Counted from the first letter of the stretch, positions 22,319-35,103 are shown. The stretch is DNA of 64,000 nt from Puccinia triticina (GCF_026914185.1 NC_070561.1:2418001-2482000); one strand, 5' to 3'. The notes: generated by a model from the letters alone, not told the origin. Numbers and translations are program-made.

Positions 22319-24725
22319 GCAAAGCAAACCTTTTCCACAGTCCAATTGCAGTGTGGCTGATGTTGAAAAAAACTCTGATTACACCTTTGGTGCATACAGG
22401 TACAACCAAAGAAAGCAGCAAGACTTGGCTTGTGGAAAATCCCAAATGAAAGGCACTATATGAAAGAATCACCACCAGTGGGATTAACACTTGAAGATAG
22501 ATGGCAAAGCAGGAGCTAATGAAAACATGTGCCATGTGCGTTAAGTAACCCACACACCTGTATGCATTGGTAATTTTAGGTCTGAACCTTGAAACATGAA
22601 ACTGTAACTTCTGAAACGTGAAGTCTAAACTCTAAAGTTAGAAAGCCAGAACTAGAAGTAAGGAAATTCTGGACCATGTTACATAATAAAGTTAAGGTTT
22701 AGGGTTAGGATTGCACTGTTATCATTTTGTCAACCAGGGGTTCTGAGCTGAACACTCCTCAAATGAAGGCACACAAAGGCATTAACACCTCAAACCAATG
22801 GATGCAAAACCATGAATACCTCTACTCAGGGATACATGGAGTGTGTACAACAAAATGAGGTGTGCATGCTGGTGTGAGGGGTACACAAATTATTTTATGG
22901 GGGTGTATCTATAAGCCCATGCCAATTTATTTTCAATTGTCAAATTTGGAATTAGGAGTCAACAACGGTTGTGTTTAATTTTGATTTAAAGATTTCAGAG
23001 TCATTTTGGAATAAATATGTATCATATAATACTCCATTTTAAACAGATTAATCTTTGCTGAAACCCAATAAATGATATAAATTGCAAAAATTTGATATTA
23101 AATTATACTTTGATTGCAGAAATTGCATCTTTACAGTTCCAAATGAGTTCCAGTTGATCTCCAGTTGTTCAGTTCCAACCAATTTCCACATGAGTGTTAG
23201 ATGAGTTCCAGATCAGTTCCAAATGATTTCCGGAATTGATCATTGTTTCCTAACACTATTTTCACCAAAGGCTGCCAGCACAGTTATAGAAAACAGTTCA
23301 TGTGTGGCACTCCCTGGAGAGTGGGAACAGATCTCCCCTGGTGAATACACTTTTGTTTTGGGGTGAGCCACCCACTGGACTGAAGTCTGATGGGTATGCT
23401 CCTCAGGAAGCCTGGCCACAGTCCTGAAACAATTTGGACATGAAATAAATCCTGCCAACATAATTTGTGTAGCTCAAAAGACTATGGATGGCACTAGATT
23501 GGCAAGTGATGCAAGGGGTGATATCTGTTGAAACTGCAGTATTATTCTAGCAATGCCTCTTGTATAACCATGTCCCCCTTAATCTTATGATCATCAGGGA
23601 GTTCCACCATCTTGCATCAATTATCCAGTATATAGTTGAAATAAAGGCTGTAGTAGCTTCATTTCAGCTTCCAAATATTCCCCTAAGTTTTTCTTAAATT
23701 GGCAATTGATTGTTACAGACCTATGTTTTGACTCCAAGCTGTCTCTGATGTCTTTGTCACTGGCAGTAATAATTCATTCAATCCAAAAAATGCAAGTTAT
23801 CCACTTTTATCCCCTTCACACCAAAATAGTGGCAATGGCAAAGGGTCTGAGGGTGGGTGACAGGCTTTTCTCTGAATGAGAAAATGTCATGTTTTCTCAA
23901 GCCTCTACTATTTTCCTTTGTAACTGCTGATTTGATTTTGATCCCGCCTAGCAAGCTCAAGTTGATCTCAGCATTCTGTGAAGTACATTCAATGTATTTA
24001 TCAGATGAGAATAATGTTTGAAGGAATTAGAGCTGGAGGCAAGCGGAGCGGGCGGAGAAGGGATGAAGATTGGCTTTAGCCGACAGCAGACCAAGTCTGA
24101 AAAAAGGACCAAATAACTCACTCAAAGGGGCTTAAGTCCCTTTGTAGATAAGACAGAGTGCGGGCTCAAGTGCGCACTTGGGATCAAGATGGTCAGGACT
24201 GATGATGAATTCCTGAGTAGTCTGTTAGATTTAAATAGACTACATAAAATGTGCTCAAGTTGTGGGCGCGGTTTAGAGGACACAATGAATAAAGGAAAAC
24301 AAGTACATGCATAAAGGAGGGGACATGTTTGTGATATGAGAAAAGGAAAATGGAGAGTGGTGACAGGTGAAATTCCAACAATATTTGGTAGAACTGAGAA
24401 GATAGGATTTTGACTAAAGATAAGGAAAACTTGCTCAACTCCCTCTGCATGCCAAATGCTGAAAGTTGAGCAAATTTCCCTTTGTATGGAATGTTGTGGC
24501 AAACAATCAACTATGAATCCCCTGTGTGAACAATGGAGGCAGTTTGGGAGAAATATTCAGCCACAACTCCTGCACTGGTAAGAGCAGACTTATTGTTAAT
24601 GAAATCCATAATGTTGGATGTTGGCTTGGATTTCAGTAGTGATCTCTCCCTCCTATCTCTTGTTTATGTCATGGTGGACTGGGTCTAAACAGACTTAGGA
24701 AACAGAATCTTCAAAGGCTTCAGAT
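22319..24725. other. Repeat-derived intergenic DNA
   Basis: No gene recognised. Notable parts: a stretch of short degenerate GTTCCA/TTCCAG repeats at about 23135-23230, and an inverted near-copy (23305-23350) of a segment also at 7460-7515. Open frames up to 126 codons near 24122-24510 overlap on the same strand and have no domain. The last 8 bp (CTTCAGAT) form the duplication of the next element. Confidence 0.4.
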
Positions 24726-25108
24726 TCAGGGTGTAAATGGGTTGGGCCAACCCAAAACCAACCCAAGACCTGTTGGCTTTTGGTTTGGGTTTGGGCATGT
24801 TCTAAAGAAAATGACATGACCCAAACCCAACCCAACCCAGCTTGTAAAATTGTTGGGTTGGGTTTGGGTAGCCTATTTCCTAATTGGGTCAGCCTGCGAC
24901 CGGACTATGACACCTCCAACAGTCAAGTTGGGGGCTTTTGGCGCCTAAGAGGTTGGGTTGACCCAACCCAAAATAGTATGACATCGGGTTGGGTTCGGGC
25001 AGCATATTTTAAAATCTGCCCCAACCCGACCCAACCCAACCCGCGCTAAATGTTGGGTTGGGTTCGGGCGCTGTTTTTCAACCCAAAGCCGACCCGTTTG
25101 CACCCTGA
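24726..25108. mobile_element. hAT-type non-autonomous element, copy 2
   Basis: 383 bp, same family and orientation as 20601-21007, with ends TCAGGGTGTAAATGGG and CCCGTTTGCACCCTGA. The flanking octamers are CTTCAGAT and CCTCAGAT, one mismatch. Compared with copy 1 it lacks about 25 bp in the middle. Confidence 0.83.
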
Positions 25109-25156
25109 CCTCAGATATTTACATCCTTTTTAGCACTTCCTACCAGAAGGTAGAAA

Positions 25157-25613
25157 CGTTGGAGGACTTCCCGTGAACTTTGAATAAATCTGGAATTCCA
25201 GATTTCGCAGGTGAATTTGGAATCTGGAACTCTGGATCCCTTCAGGGAGCTTCGGGGAGCTTCGGGGACCAAGATTTCACCGCAAAATGGAGGACTTCCC
25301 GTCAATCTGGGAACCCCTTCCAGACCCAGATCTGAGCCCAATTTCGCAGGGAAATTTAGGCTTTGAGACTCTGGGAGGCTCTCAGATTGCGACGGGAAGT
25401 CCTCCAATTCCCGCCGATCTGGAAACCCAGATTTTCCCAGATTTCGCAGGGAAATCTGGGAAGATCTAGGATTTGGGAAGATCGAGCCCAGATTTCTCCG
25501 CAAAATCTGGAAAAATCTGGTCTCCCAGATCAACGGGAAGTCCTCCAATCTGAAATCTGTCAGCTCAGATCTGGATTTCCAGATTGACGGGAAGTCTTGA
25601 CGGGAAGTCCTCA
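25157..25613. repeat. Palindrome-rich repeat with GGAGGACTTCCCGT ends
   Basis: The segment starts TGGAGGACTTCCCGT and ends with its inverse ACGGGAAGTCCTC. Inside, the same decamer recurs in both orientations, along with CAGATTTCGCAGGGAAATCTGG-like palindromes broken into repeats. It could fold into a large cruciform. No target duplication is obvious. No coding signal. Confidence 0.55.
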
Positions 25614-25889
25614 AGTCTTCCAATACATGCCGCGTATAACATGAAATCTCATCAAGTCAGATTGTTTTCTGTGTTCTGTTTTTTTTGAAGTGTCAAACAA
25701 CAGCAAAAATGGAAACAATTCCAGCCAACATGTTGGCTGCCTTTAGATACAATAAAAGCCATTCATCATGGAGGTCCCATTTCTAGAGTGAAGAAAACAA
25801 AGCTTTGGGTATGAGATAACGAGGCTGGGCGAGGGAAGCGTCGCAGCTAAGAAGGGACGAAACTTGACTCTGACTGGTTCCCTTAATCT

Positions 25890-26147
25890 TCAATTGCTGT
25901 GAGATGGTGAGTGATGATACATAAGAAGGAGATAACGATTAACAAGATATATTAGACATAAAAGCAAGACGTAAGCCTGAACTGACCTTTCTGACGAAAA
26001 GAAACAAGAGGTTGGAAATCCTGCATGCAGCTGTTTGTTTAGTTTGGTCAGTGAGAGATCTTCGCCATCAAAAGAAAAATAGCTCGTGAATGTCAAACGA
26101 GGAGTAGCTGATTGTTGAGAGGAGGGCGCCGGAGAGAATGTTTTCAT
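25890..26147 (-). CDS. Candidate small gene, 55 aa, two exons, unrecognised
   Basis: Exon 1 25987-26147 and a 7-nt exon 25890-25896 give 55 aa in phase. The donor is GTCAGT after GAAAG and the acceptor is CCATCTCACAG. The product starts MKTFSPAPSS and is otherwise featureless, with two Phe-rich patches. I recognise no family, and the tiny last exon lowers trust. It could instead be the first exon of a longer gene or an untranslated region downstream of DPH3. Confidence 0.22.
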   Translation of the reverse strand: MKTFSPAPSSQQSATPRLTFTSYFSFDGEDLSLTKLNKQLHAGFPTSCFFSSERSVQAYVLLLCLIYLVNRYLLLMYHHSPSHSN

Positions 26148-26366
26148 GATACAATGTTGATTATCGGATCAGTTGTTATTGGAGTTTGGAGTATATGTCC
26201 TTTGGTCTTGATTTGATGGAATCCCAATTAATTGTAGTTGAAAAAGCGAGTTAGAAAGTGTTTTTCAGAGGGGGATTGAATTTCGAGGTCCAGAAGCTAG
26301 ATGGAGAGGACGGTGGCCGGTAGCAAATGGCTGGGCTTGAAGGCTCGTTGATCTTGATCCGTTAAT

Positions 26367-26923
26367 TTACAAGGTCAAATGTGATAGCGAATCTTCTATG
26401 GGAGTCGATTTTTCATCAATGCTACTTGAATCACTTTTTTCGTCCCCTTCTTCTGATTCGTAATCTTCGAAGTCAAGCTGGAGACATGCAGCGATGCCAG
26501 GGGAGGGAGATTGTAATTCTTCAGCCAGAGGTCGAAGATCATCACACATGAAGGCTTAGCGGGAGGAGTGGGCTGACCATGTCATAGACCACTCGGACGA
26601 TTAGACTGCAGCTCGGACAGGTAGCGACATCGACTCCTTTGGAGAGTTGGGACTTGGTGATCTCGAATCGGTCACCACATGGACATGGTGTGTGGTAAAC
26701 TTTCGCTTTCTCGTCCCAGGTGAAATCTTCGATTTCTATCTCGTCATCTGGAAGCAAATTATAGGAAGACAGGGTGGTTTTTCATGGGAGGGAAATGATT
26801 ATTAATCAGTCGGTGGTGTATAACAGTCTCGGTCATAATCAAGACGGGGAAAAGTTGAATCGTATTCCGATTCTCTTGTTCATTTTCTTTCCGAGAGGAA
26901 AAATACTCACAGTAGGACACCAT
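26367..26923 (-). CDS. DPH3: Diphthamide biosynthesis protein 3 (CSL zinc finger)
   Basis: Three exons: 26911-26923, 26578-26747 and 26367-26477, 294 nt, 97 aa. The protein is the small electron-carrier partner of Dph1-Dph2 in the first step of diphthamide formation on eEF2, and as Kti11 also serves Elongator-dependent tRNA modification (family knowledge). The start has the conserved YDEIEIEDF block. The zinc ligands are Cys26 and Cys28 in CPCGDRF and Cys48 and Cys51 in CPSCSL. After VVYDM the third exon adds an acidic tail ([14 protein letters not shown]). Exon 1 is only 13 nt, so the start is easy to miss. It is transcribed away from the mitochondrial EF-G gene, with 264 bp between start codons. 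Confidence 0.93.
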
Positions 26924-27187
26924 GATTTTCTCGTTTCGCTCTGAATAGTTGCTCGTTGGAGATTTCCAAGTCAAGGAGAAACCTTGTGTGGTATGTTGTT
27001 GTATGTATGCGCTCTTTGCGACGGTCGCTCCCCACTGCTGGTCTCATAAGGATATTGCATATATGCAAAGTGGCCATCTCTCCTGGTGGCTCCGAGAGCC
27101 GGATGACATAATCAACTGGGCCCGCCCCCCAGGAGAAGACTTGGCGGCAATTTCGAAAAGGGAAAAAAGAACGAAACCGGCCAAGAA

Positions 27188-29770
27188 ATGTTGAGAAACT
27201 ACTCAGTCAGGACATCGTCAGCAGCAGTCCGTCGACTCCAACGACCCCCATCCAGGCTACTTGGCGCACAGCAGCCACTCAGTACCATCACATCATCAGC
27301 CCAGAGGACGAAGGAGGATGGAGAATATCGACTCGGCTCACGGCATTGCCAACCTCGCCTGCTATCAGCCAGATCTTATTCCGCTACGGTCACTGCAACC
27401 AAAAAATCACCGGCGCCAACACAGGACCAACAGCAAGAAACTCAAGGACCCTTGACAGCAGTAGATATTAAGAGGCTGTCAACAATGCGGAACGTAGGAA
27501 TCTCAGCACACATCGACTCAGGAAAGACAACACTAACCGAACGAGTGCTATACTACACCGGAAGGATCAAATCAATCCACGAAGTCAGAGGAAGAGATCA
27601 AGTGGGGGCCAAGATGGACCATATGGAACTCGAGCGAGAGAAGGGGATCACCATCCAATCCGCGGCTACCTTCTGCGATTGGAAAGTTAACGAGACGCCG
27701 GCCCGATCGGTTGGAAGCAGCCACGCGATCAACATCATCGACACCCCCGGACACGTCGACTTTACGATCGAGGTCGAGCGCGCATTGAGGGTCCTCGACG
27801 GTGCCGTCCTCGTCCTCTGTGCCGTCTCCGGCGTCCAGAGCCAGACGATCACCGTCGACCGACAGATGAGACGATATAATGTACCCAGGGTATGCTTCAT
27901 CAACAAAATGGACCGACAGGGCTCGAACCCATGGAGGGTGATCGACCAGCTCAAAACCAAACTCAAGCTGAACTGTGCCGCCGTCCAGTATCCAATCGGA
28001 TCAGAAGACGCCTACGAAGGTGTGGTCGACTTGGTCCGGCTCAAGACGATCCGACACCAGGGTGATAAAGGTGTCGAGATCGTCGAATCAGAGGAGATCC
28101 CTAGCGAGATCATGGCTCAAGTCACTCAGAAACGACAGCAACTCATCGAAACCTTGGCCGATGTTGACGATACCCTTGCCGATCTATTCCTAGAAGAGAA
28201 AGAGATCACCAACAGTGATATCGCAGATGCCATCCGACGGGCGACCATCGACCTCAAATTCACACCGGTCTTCATGGGTACCGCTCTAGCCAACAAGGGC
28301 GTCCAACCATTACTGGACGGAGTTTGTAACTACCTACCCAATCCGTCCCAAGTACCCTCGATGGCACTCGATGTCTCGACTAGCACGACCGATCCTACAT
28401 CAGTCGAAATCCATCCGACCGCCACTGCTCCGCTTGTCGGTCTAGCCTTCAAGCTAGAGGAAGGTCGGTTCGGTCAATTGACATATTTGCGAGTCTACCA
28501 AGGTACTCTGAAACGCGGAAATCAGATCGTTAACGTTCGAACGGGTAAACGAGTCAAAGTGCCCAGACTGGTTCGGATGCATAGTGATGAAATGGAAGAC
28601 GTTGATGAGATCAAGGCCGGTGAAATCTGCGCTATGTTTGGCGTTGAATGCTCGTCTGGTGATACTTTTACGGACGGATCAGTTCAACTCTCAATGGTCA
28701 GATTTTTTCTTCTTTTCATCTCACAAAAGGCTTCTATCTAAAGTGACCCTGTACCCTTTTTGTCACTATTGATAGACGTCCATGTTTGTACCCGAACCAG
28801 TGATTTCACTCTCGATTCGTCCTAAAGGACAGGAAACACCACATTTCTCACGAGCCCTCCAGCGTTTTCAAAAAGAAGATCCGACGTTCAGAGTCCATGT
28901 CGATTCTGAGTCATCAGAGACGATCATCAGTGGGATGGGCGAATTACACTTGGATATCTATGTGGAACGAATCAAGCGTGAGTATGGAGTTGAAGTAGTG
29001 ACTGGAAAACCAAGGGTAGCATTCAAGGAGACGATCACCAGCGAAAGCTCGTTCAATTATGTGCACAAGAAACAGACTGGAGGGGCCGGACAATATGCGA
29101 AAGTGGTTGGGCGGATTTTACCGATGGAGCGGGACGAGGAGACGGGAGAGGAGACGATGTATGAAAGCCGGATCACCGGTGGGACGATTCCGGCCTCGTT
29201 CATCCCGGCGGTCGAGAAGGGCTTCAACGACGCCCTGCAGCGCGGAATCCTGACGGGCAATCGAGTAACCGGCTGTCACTTTATACTCGAGGATGGCGCC
29301 CACCACATCGTCGACTCCTCCGAACTCGCCTTCAGACTCGCCGCCCAGGGCGCATTCAGAGAGGCTTTCAAAACCGCTAACCCCGTCATCCTCGAGCCTA
29401 TCATGAAGGTCGAAATCACCGTTCCTATCGAGTTTCAAGGTAACGTCATCGGCGCGATCAATCAGCGTAGAGGTACCATCATCGACACTGATGTAGGCGT
29501 GGATGAAGTCGTCTTGGTCGCCGAAGTCTCATTAAACGAGATGTTTGGATGTTCGCACAATTCCTTTCTGCATCAATTATTAACCCTGCTTGATCACTGA
29601 CATCTTTGTTTGTTCTTTCCATTCTTGAACTATCATCATTAGATGCTTCCCAACTGCGTGGAATGACTCAAGGCAAGGGTGAATTCACGATGGAATACTT
29701 GAAACATTCTCCTGTCTTGCCCAACATCCAAAAAGACATGATCGACCAATACAAAAACTTCCGGTCTTAG
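27188..29770 (+). CDS. MEF1: Mitochondrial elong. factor G (translational GTPase)
   Basis: Three exons: 27188-28696, 28776-29550 and 29643-29770, 2412 nt, 803 aa. It catalyses GTP-driven ribosome translocation in mitochondria. The first 90 residues are Arg, Ser and Thr rich with few acids, as in a matrix targeting signal. The GTPase motifs are AHIDSGKT (107-114), DTPGHVDF (185-192) and NKMD (239-242). Domain II follows at about 400-490. Exon 2 opens with [12 protein letters not shown], the start of the domain III/IV part. The C-terminal [15 protein letters not shown] segment is the conserved EF-G end. Length and motifs match Mef1-type EF-G1. The last intron starts GTTCGC after GGAT, a weak donor, but phase and family sequence support it. 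Confidence 0.95.
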
Positions 29771-31847
29771 AATTTTCTTCTCTCCTCTTTCTGCTCTCCT
29801 CTCACACATCTCTCTTTTTTCTCCTTTTATCTCTCCTCTTCTTTTCTTTTCTTGTCTTGTTACATTGTTGTTAAAGATGCTGTTCCAATATTCAAACCCG
29901 AATCCCCTTTCAGTATAGTATCTTCCGTGTTCATTGTTCCCTTTCTTCGATTCATCTCAGTGCATAAACAGATAGATAGATTTGCGCATACCATGGAAAA
30001 TCATCTTTTATTCATTCCCCCTAATAATTAGTTTTTGGTATCCATATGTATGTATCCTATTCAACCTGGACATCATATTGGGATCTGACCATCTGCATAG
30101 ATATTCACCCAGCTCACTGTTAATGGGTAAAGCGAAATGTTTTGTCTCAGGCTCTTCCTTCCAATTTCCAAGAAGAACCCACACCAAAACGCACTCCAAA
30201 GTTGAGGGTGCTTTCCTCGATGGGTCGTATCACGAAGGTTCTGGCAAACTTGCACAGCACTTCATTGGGTTACTGACAGTCCGGTTTCCATCCGGTTTGT
30301 ATTCCCTCGATTATCAAAGCGCAGTTGAGAAACAACTCTCCGACTTGATACAGTGTCCGGGTTTTGGAGCAAAATAGTAATCCGTTACTACTAATTTTTG
30401 TAGGGTTCAGTGTACATAAACACTTAATACAGAACATGAAGTTCTAATCGAGGGAATGTTTAGTCGGCCACCGTGAATCGGCGGTCGATCGGGATTCTTG
30501 ATTATCCGAGATCGATTGCGATCCCAAGATCTTGAAATCCTTCTGGCAGGACCGGGGTAGAAGCGTTGTTGAGGACTTGGCAAGTTTCAATTGTCCGTTG
30601 AGCAGGAGATCGGCCGTCATAGCAGTCGTCGCACACACGGTCGATGTCATTATGCCTTTTTGCGACTGCGTGTCATTGTGTGCCGGTAGGGAAGACCAGC
30701 GAACCAAGATCGTTGCAAGTTTTTTGGAGTTTCATTGGAGTGTTTAACACCAGAAAGCAATCGATCAAACTGAGGTCCTCAACACTCTTAACATGAACAC
30801 CCCTCATTATGTCATCAGGTTGAGGTTATGGGTGGGCTGTCCCTCTGGCAACCACGTGGGACTCTTCTTTAAAACCCTCTTCCAAAGTGCCAACGAAAAT
30901 GGCACCCTGTCAACAACGAACCAACGGGGGGACGCCTGTTCACAGATGCACCTTGGATGAGACAAAATAATAAAAAGAATGCATAGGGGCAAGTCGGAGT
31001 TACTTGTGTATACATTTAAATAAATTTCTTCGAGTGTTGGAATGAAGCTGCAGGTATATAGAGAATCACACATTCCCTCACATTCCTGATATTGCCCGAC
31101 TTCTTGGGACTTTGTGACTCCGAACGTGAAGGGTCATTGCTTCCCAGTCCATCTCAACCTGTTTCCCTCCCTTACTTGACTACACAACCCTTCCAACGGG
31201 CCAAGCAGCAGCCAGTACCATTTAAAATTCTTAGTACCGATCCAAGCGACTAAAACTCGACTGAATATTGCGGCAAAAGTTGAGGGTATCATCGCTTGGT
31301 TGGACAATTCCCTGTTTCATCATGTTAGTGTGATGCCGTTGAACAGCCAACAGACCTGATGCGCACACGCTGACCGACTTGAAGGGTCTTACCGGCTGTC
31401 TTGCTTTCCCTTTTAGAATTTTGAAAAGCCTGTACAACCTGTTTTACCTGCCCTCGTGAGTGTAATTTTACATAAAAATCTTGTGATCATCCCCTTCAGA
31501 GATTATCCATCATCTCCCACCCTTGTTCATTCACTTGTGCTGTTTATCAAAACTTTGGACGCTCGACCAGGCCAGACTCCGCCCAGCCGAACCGACACAA
31601 AGCCACTGGACGAACGAATGAACGATCAAGCATCTGGCTTTCTCTCTGCTGAAAGTTGCATACTGTTCCTGCTGCCGAATAAATCAGGTTCCTACTTGGT
31701 CCACCCGGCGCTCACGTGACTTGCACCCTCTCACTCCTTGCTGCCGGTGCTTTGAGCCTACCGGCATCGCCTCCGCGATTTGAATGACTCGAGAAGAATT
31801 TTCGGACTCATCCGGCTTCCTCGGGACTTATCAATTAATCATCCCAC
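29771..31847. other. Intergenic DNA between mEF-G and the K+ channel
   Basis: A pyrimidine-rich 3' flank follows the mEF-G stop (29780-29860). Frames at 30444-30707 and 31231-31437 (minus) have no recognisable domain. The latter sits next to plausible splice signals (GTAAGA near 31391, CAG near 31352), so a short spliced minus-strand gene is possible but not demonstrated. Confidence 0.35.
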
Positions 31848-34800
31848 ATGGGTGCCCGCCTGTTGGCCGTCCTGGTTGGCTCGATGCCCAACTTCAAGAA
31901 TAAGAGTGAAGAAGATCATGAAGAATCACCCGATGAGAATCTCGACCTGCAGAACTCGACACGTCTTGCTCCGCTGATTCCCGCTTTGGGATGCCCCTTA
32001 TCTTCTCTCTTGGAAATCCCGGTGCTTACAGAACACTCTTGGGCGTGAGTAGCATCATTCACAGGAAAATTTACCGTAATTCGTTTATGATACTGACGTC
32101 CCCTACCTCAAATATCTATGGATTTTCACCCAAATTTAGCGGTTCCCTGAGCTCACCTCTGCTGTTCACGGGACTGGTTGTATCAGTTGTCTCGGTAAGT
32201 TAACACGATTCAAGTTGACTTCTAAGAGTAATTTCAACGTGCAAGGTATGGCTGTTCTAAATTGATCGCCATCTTACCATTCCCAGGGATTCATTGCAAA
32301 TATCTCCCTCATTTGCCGTTATTTTGAATACCGTCCGCAGCTCAGCACCCTAGCTGCAATTGCTAGCTTGACTATTCACGATTCCTTGAATTTAGGTATC
32401 CTGATAAAGGTTGCAACAGCAAACCAAAGGTCAGCCTCACATCCATCTCATCTGGGTTCACCCAATGATAAATTAGCCTTTGACATGCTCCTGATGGTTT
32501 ATTATCCATAGTCCTCCTCACCACCCTTCCGGCACTTTTTGGATGCTTGTGGCTAGGTGAGATCCGCTTGAGCTAATCTATTTGACGCGCAGAAAAATGT
32601 TTTCGCTAGACTTTTCCCTAATTTCGGCCGCTTTTAACGTCCATACAGCTCGCTTGTTTCAGTTTTATGCAACCTGACGCTTATCGTAGACTATGTGCGA
32701 GTGGATAACTTTAGAGCGAAAGGTTAGTCGGCCAGCATTAACTTTGAACTTCTTGAGTGAGATTTCAGTGGTTTTAAACATTTGAATCAGGTTCCGGATT
32801 GACTACCAAGCAAAGAACATTAGCCATCGTAGTCATGAGCCTCCTCCTTTACATCGGAATTGGCGCAGTTATTTTTGCATTACTCGAGTCACATCAAGTA
32901 ACTTTTAGTGATGCGCTTTACTTCTCGGTTTGCACTGTGTACGTATATACAGCCATTCTGAGCTCCTCCAATGAGAAGCGCCCAACACTCATCCTTTTCT
33001 TTTTATACTGAAACAGAACAACCGTGGGCTTTGGCGACATAACACCCACTCGCACGATCACTCGTATCTTCAATTTCCTCTATACCATCGTCGGTATTGT
33101 TCTATTGGGTCTGACCGTCTCAACGTCTCGTGACACGATCATTGAGGCGTTTGAATCATTGGTTCGCTCCCGGCGCCGTGCAATTGCCCACCAAGGAAAA
33201 CGGCTGTACAAAGCAGCTACTAAACATCGGACCCAAGACGAGTATGATCAAATCCAGACAGATAGTAATCCTGCGAGCGACGCTTCTCGCTATCCCAGCC
33301 GCACGTGGAGATCCTTTTTTCGGAAGTCCAAACCGAAGACGGCTCGCGCAACCCGCATGTCACGTACAGATAGCACAGATCCCACAGTTTCATTCCAAGA
33401 ATTTCAGCACCGCCTGCTCAGAGATGAGAAAAAAGAACTACAGATCAGATTGTTCATAGCCACATTGATCTTTTCCTGTTTTTGGCTTCTTGGAGGTGCC
33501 GTCTGTTAGTATACCATGGGATCAATGAGCTTCATGATACTATGAGTCCACCCGAACTAATCATGCCGTTCTTTCATCTCTGTTGCTTTTTTCACAGTCA
33601 AATTTACAGAAGGTAAGCTCAACGTAACTCGCATGATTGTTATTTTGTATTGGCCCGGACTAGCACTGAGATCGATGTTTTCAATCTTTCCAGGATGGTC
33701 TTATGGACAGGCTCTGTATTTTGGTTACGTGGCGTTTTTAACTTTAGGTAAGTTCCTAAAATCGTCATGACAGAGAAATATCCGAGTCAAGTCTCACCTC
33801 AAATATTGCTAAGGTTACGGTGACTTCACCGTACGATCTTCTGGCGGCCGTGCATTTTTTATTGCTTGGTCGCTTCTGGGCATTGGGAATATGACCCTCT
33901 TGTTAGCAGGTGGGTCACCACCCATTCCATGTAGATCGATACGAGTTGAAACATAAGCTCTGTCACTAATGGGCGTATTTATATCCATTTCAGTTCTCAC
34001 TCAAGCTTGGGAAATGAGGTATAAGCGGGCCATCAGTCAGAGTCGACACCGAAAACTAGCATTGACACGGGAAGCAACAGCTCAAAACGTTATCGTTGAT
34101 GAGGCCGTTCATTCATTCAAATATCCGGCTGAAGAGCGTGAAGGCACAGACGTCAATCAGACTTTGGATCAGTTGATTGAGACAGCCGAAGAGTTTTTGA
34201 AGCACGCACAGTATTGGATGAATGGAAAAACAGGGGAAGCACCTCCTCGGTTGACTCAAATGATGCAAGAAGCTGAAAAGGTCGAAGGTTTGGAACAGGC
34301 CGTGAATAAAGGCGGCTTGATCGATAAGGTAACCTCAGACCAACGACGTAGAGTTTTATTCCTGATGTCTTTTGCCAGTAAGTGAATCTCTAGCCTCTTC
34401 GTAAAGGGCTCAGCAACCCGATCTTAGCTAATTTGGTACCTGTTACCACCACCCAGAATCTTTTGAAATTCTTACCCAGCAAGTCTGCCAGGCCAAAGCC
34501 GTCATTCAAGCAAACGCTGAAGAACTTGAATCTCTCCAGAACTTCATTAAATCCCAAGAATGTGCCACCTCAGCTTCATCCCCCATCTACCTTTCAGTTT
34601 CGACCGAACAAGTACCCGATTCCTCAGCGCAAGCAAACTCCTCCCTCGCGAGCCATTCATATTCAAGGCCTCCCCAAGCAGTCCAAGCGGATGTCTTTTC
34701 TCCAGATCAACCTCATCCCACATCAGAAAGGTCATCATTTCCAACTATTCCGAATGGAATCTTGATGGATTCGTCCTCAGGCCAATCCACAGTGTCCGTC

Positions 34801-35103
34801 CAAGCTCGTCGTCCTATAATATTCAGTACGTTCCAGCCGGAATCACCTGTAGCATTCCCTATAATCGACGAGCACAATCAAATTTGCAAGAATAAAGGCG
34901 CGATAAAATTACCGGAAACATGCAAAACTTCATTTGACGGCCCAATTCCTCACACGCGATCATCGATTGACCAATCATTTCAAACACAGAGGCCTGCATC
35001 CTCATCACCAATCGCAGCTTCATCTCAACACCGACTCAGCGAAGCCATATCATTTCCACCTCCTCTTAAGAACAATGAGAAAACTGAAGTCAGAAGGACC
35101 TGA
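31848..35103 (+). CDS. TOK-type two-pore outward-rectifying potassium channel
   Basis: Twelve exons: 31848-32044, 32140-32194, 32287-32429, 32512-32556, 32649-32722, 32791-32938, 33017-33504, 33598-33612, 33694-33747, 33814-33909, 33994-34377, 34457-35103. They total 2346 nt, 781 aa. The protein would sit in the plasma membrane and pass K+ outward, like yeast Tok1. Pore 1 is TTVGFGD (222-228) and pore 2 is TLGYGDF (405-411). Hydrophobic segments before pore 1 fit the extra transmembrane block typical of this family. The linker between the pores is long, with many Arg/Lys and Ser. The C-terminal tail after about residue 440 is Ser, Pro and Gln rich and probably cytoplasmic. Exon 8 is a 15-nt microexon (KFTE). 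Confidence 0.92.
33598..33612 (+). other. 15-nt microexon of the K+ channel gene
   Basis: The exon lies between TTTTTTCACAG and GTAAGC. It restores the phase between pore 1 and pore 2 exons and supplies KFTE before GWSYGQALYF, so it cannot be skipped without breaking the frame. Confidence 0.8.

Noticed and set aside
31231..31437. Small minus-strand gene upstream of the K+ channel
   Set aside because: Splice-like signals exist, but I recognise no family and cannot fix a start.
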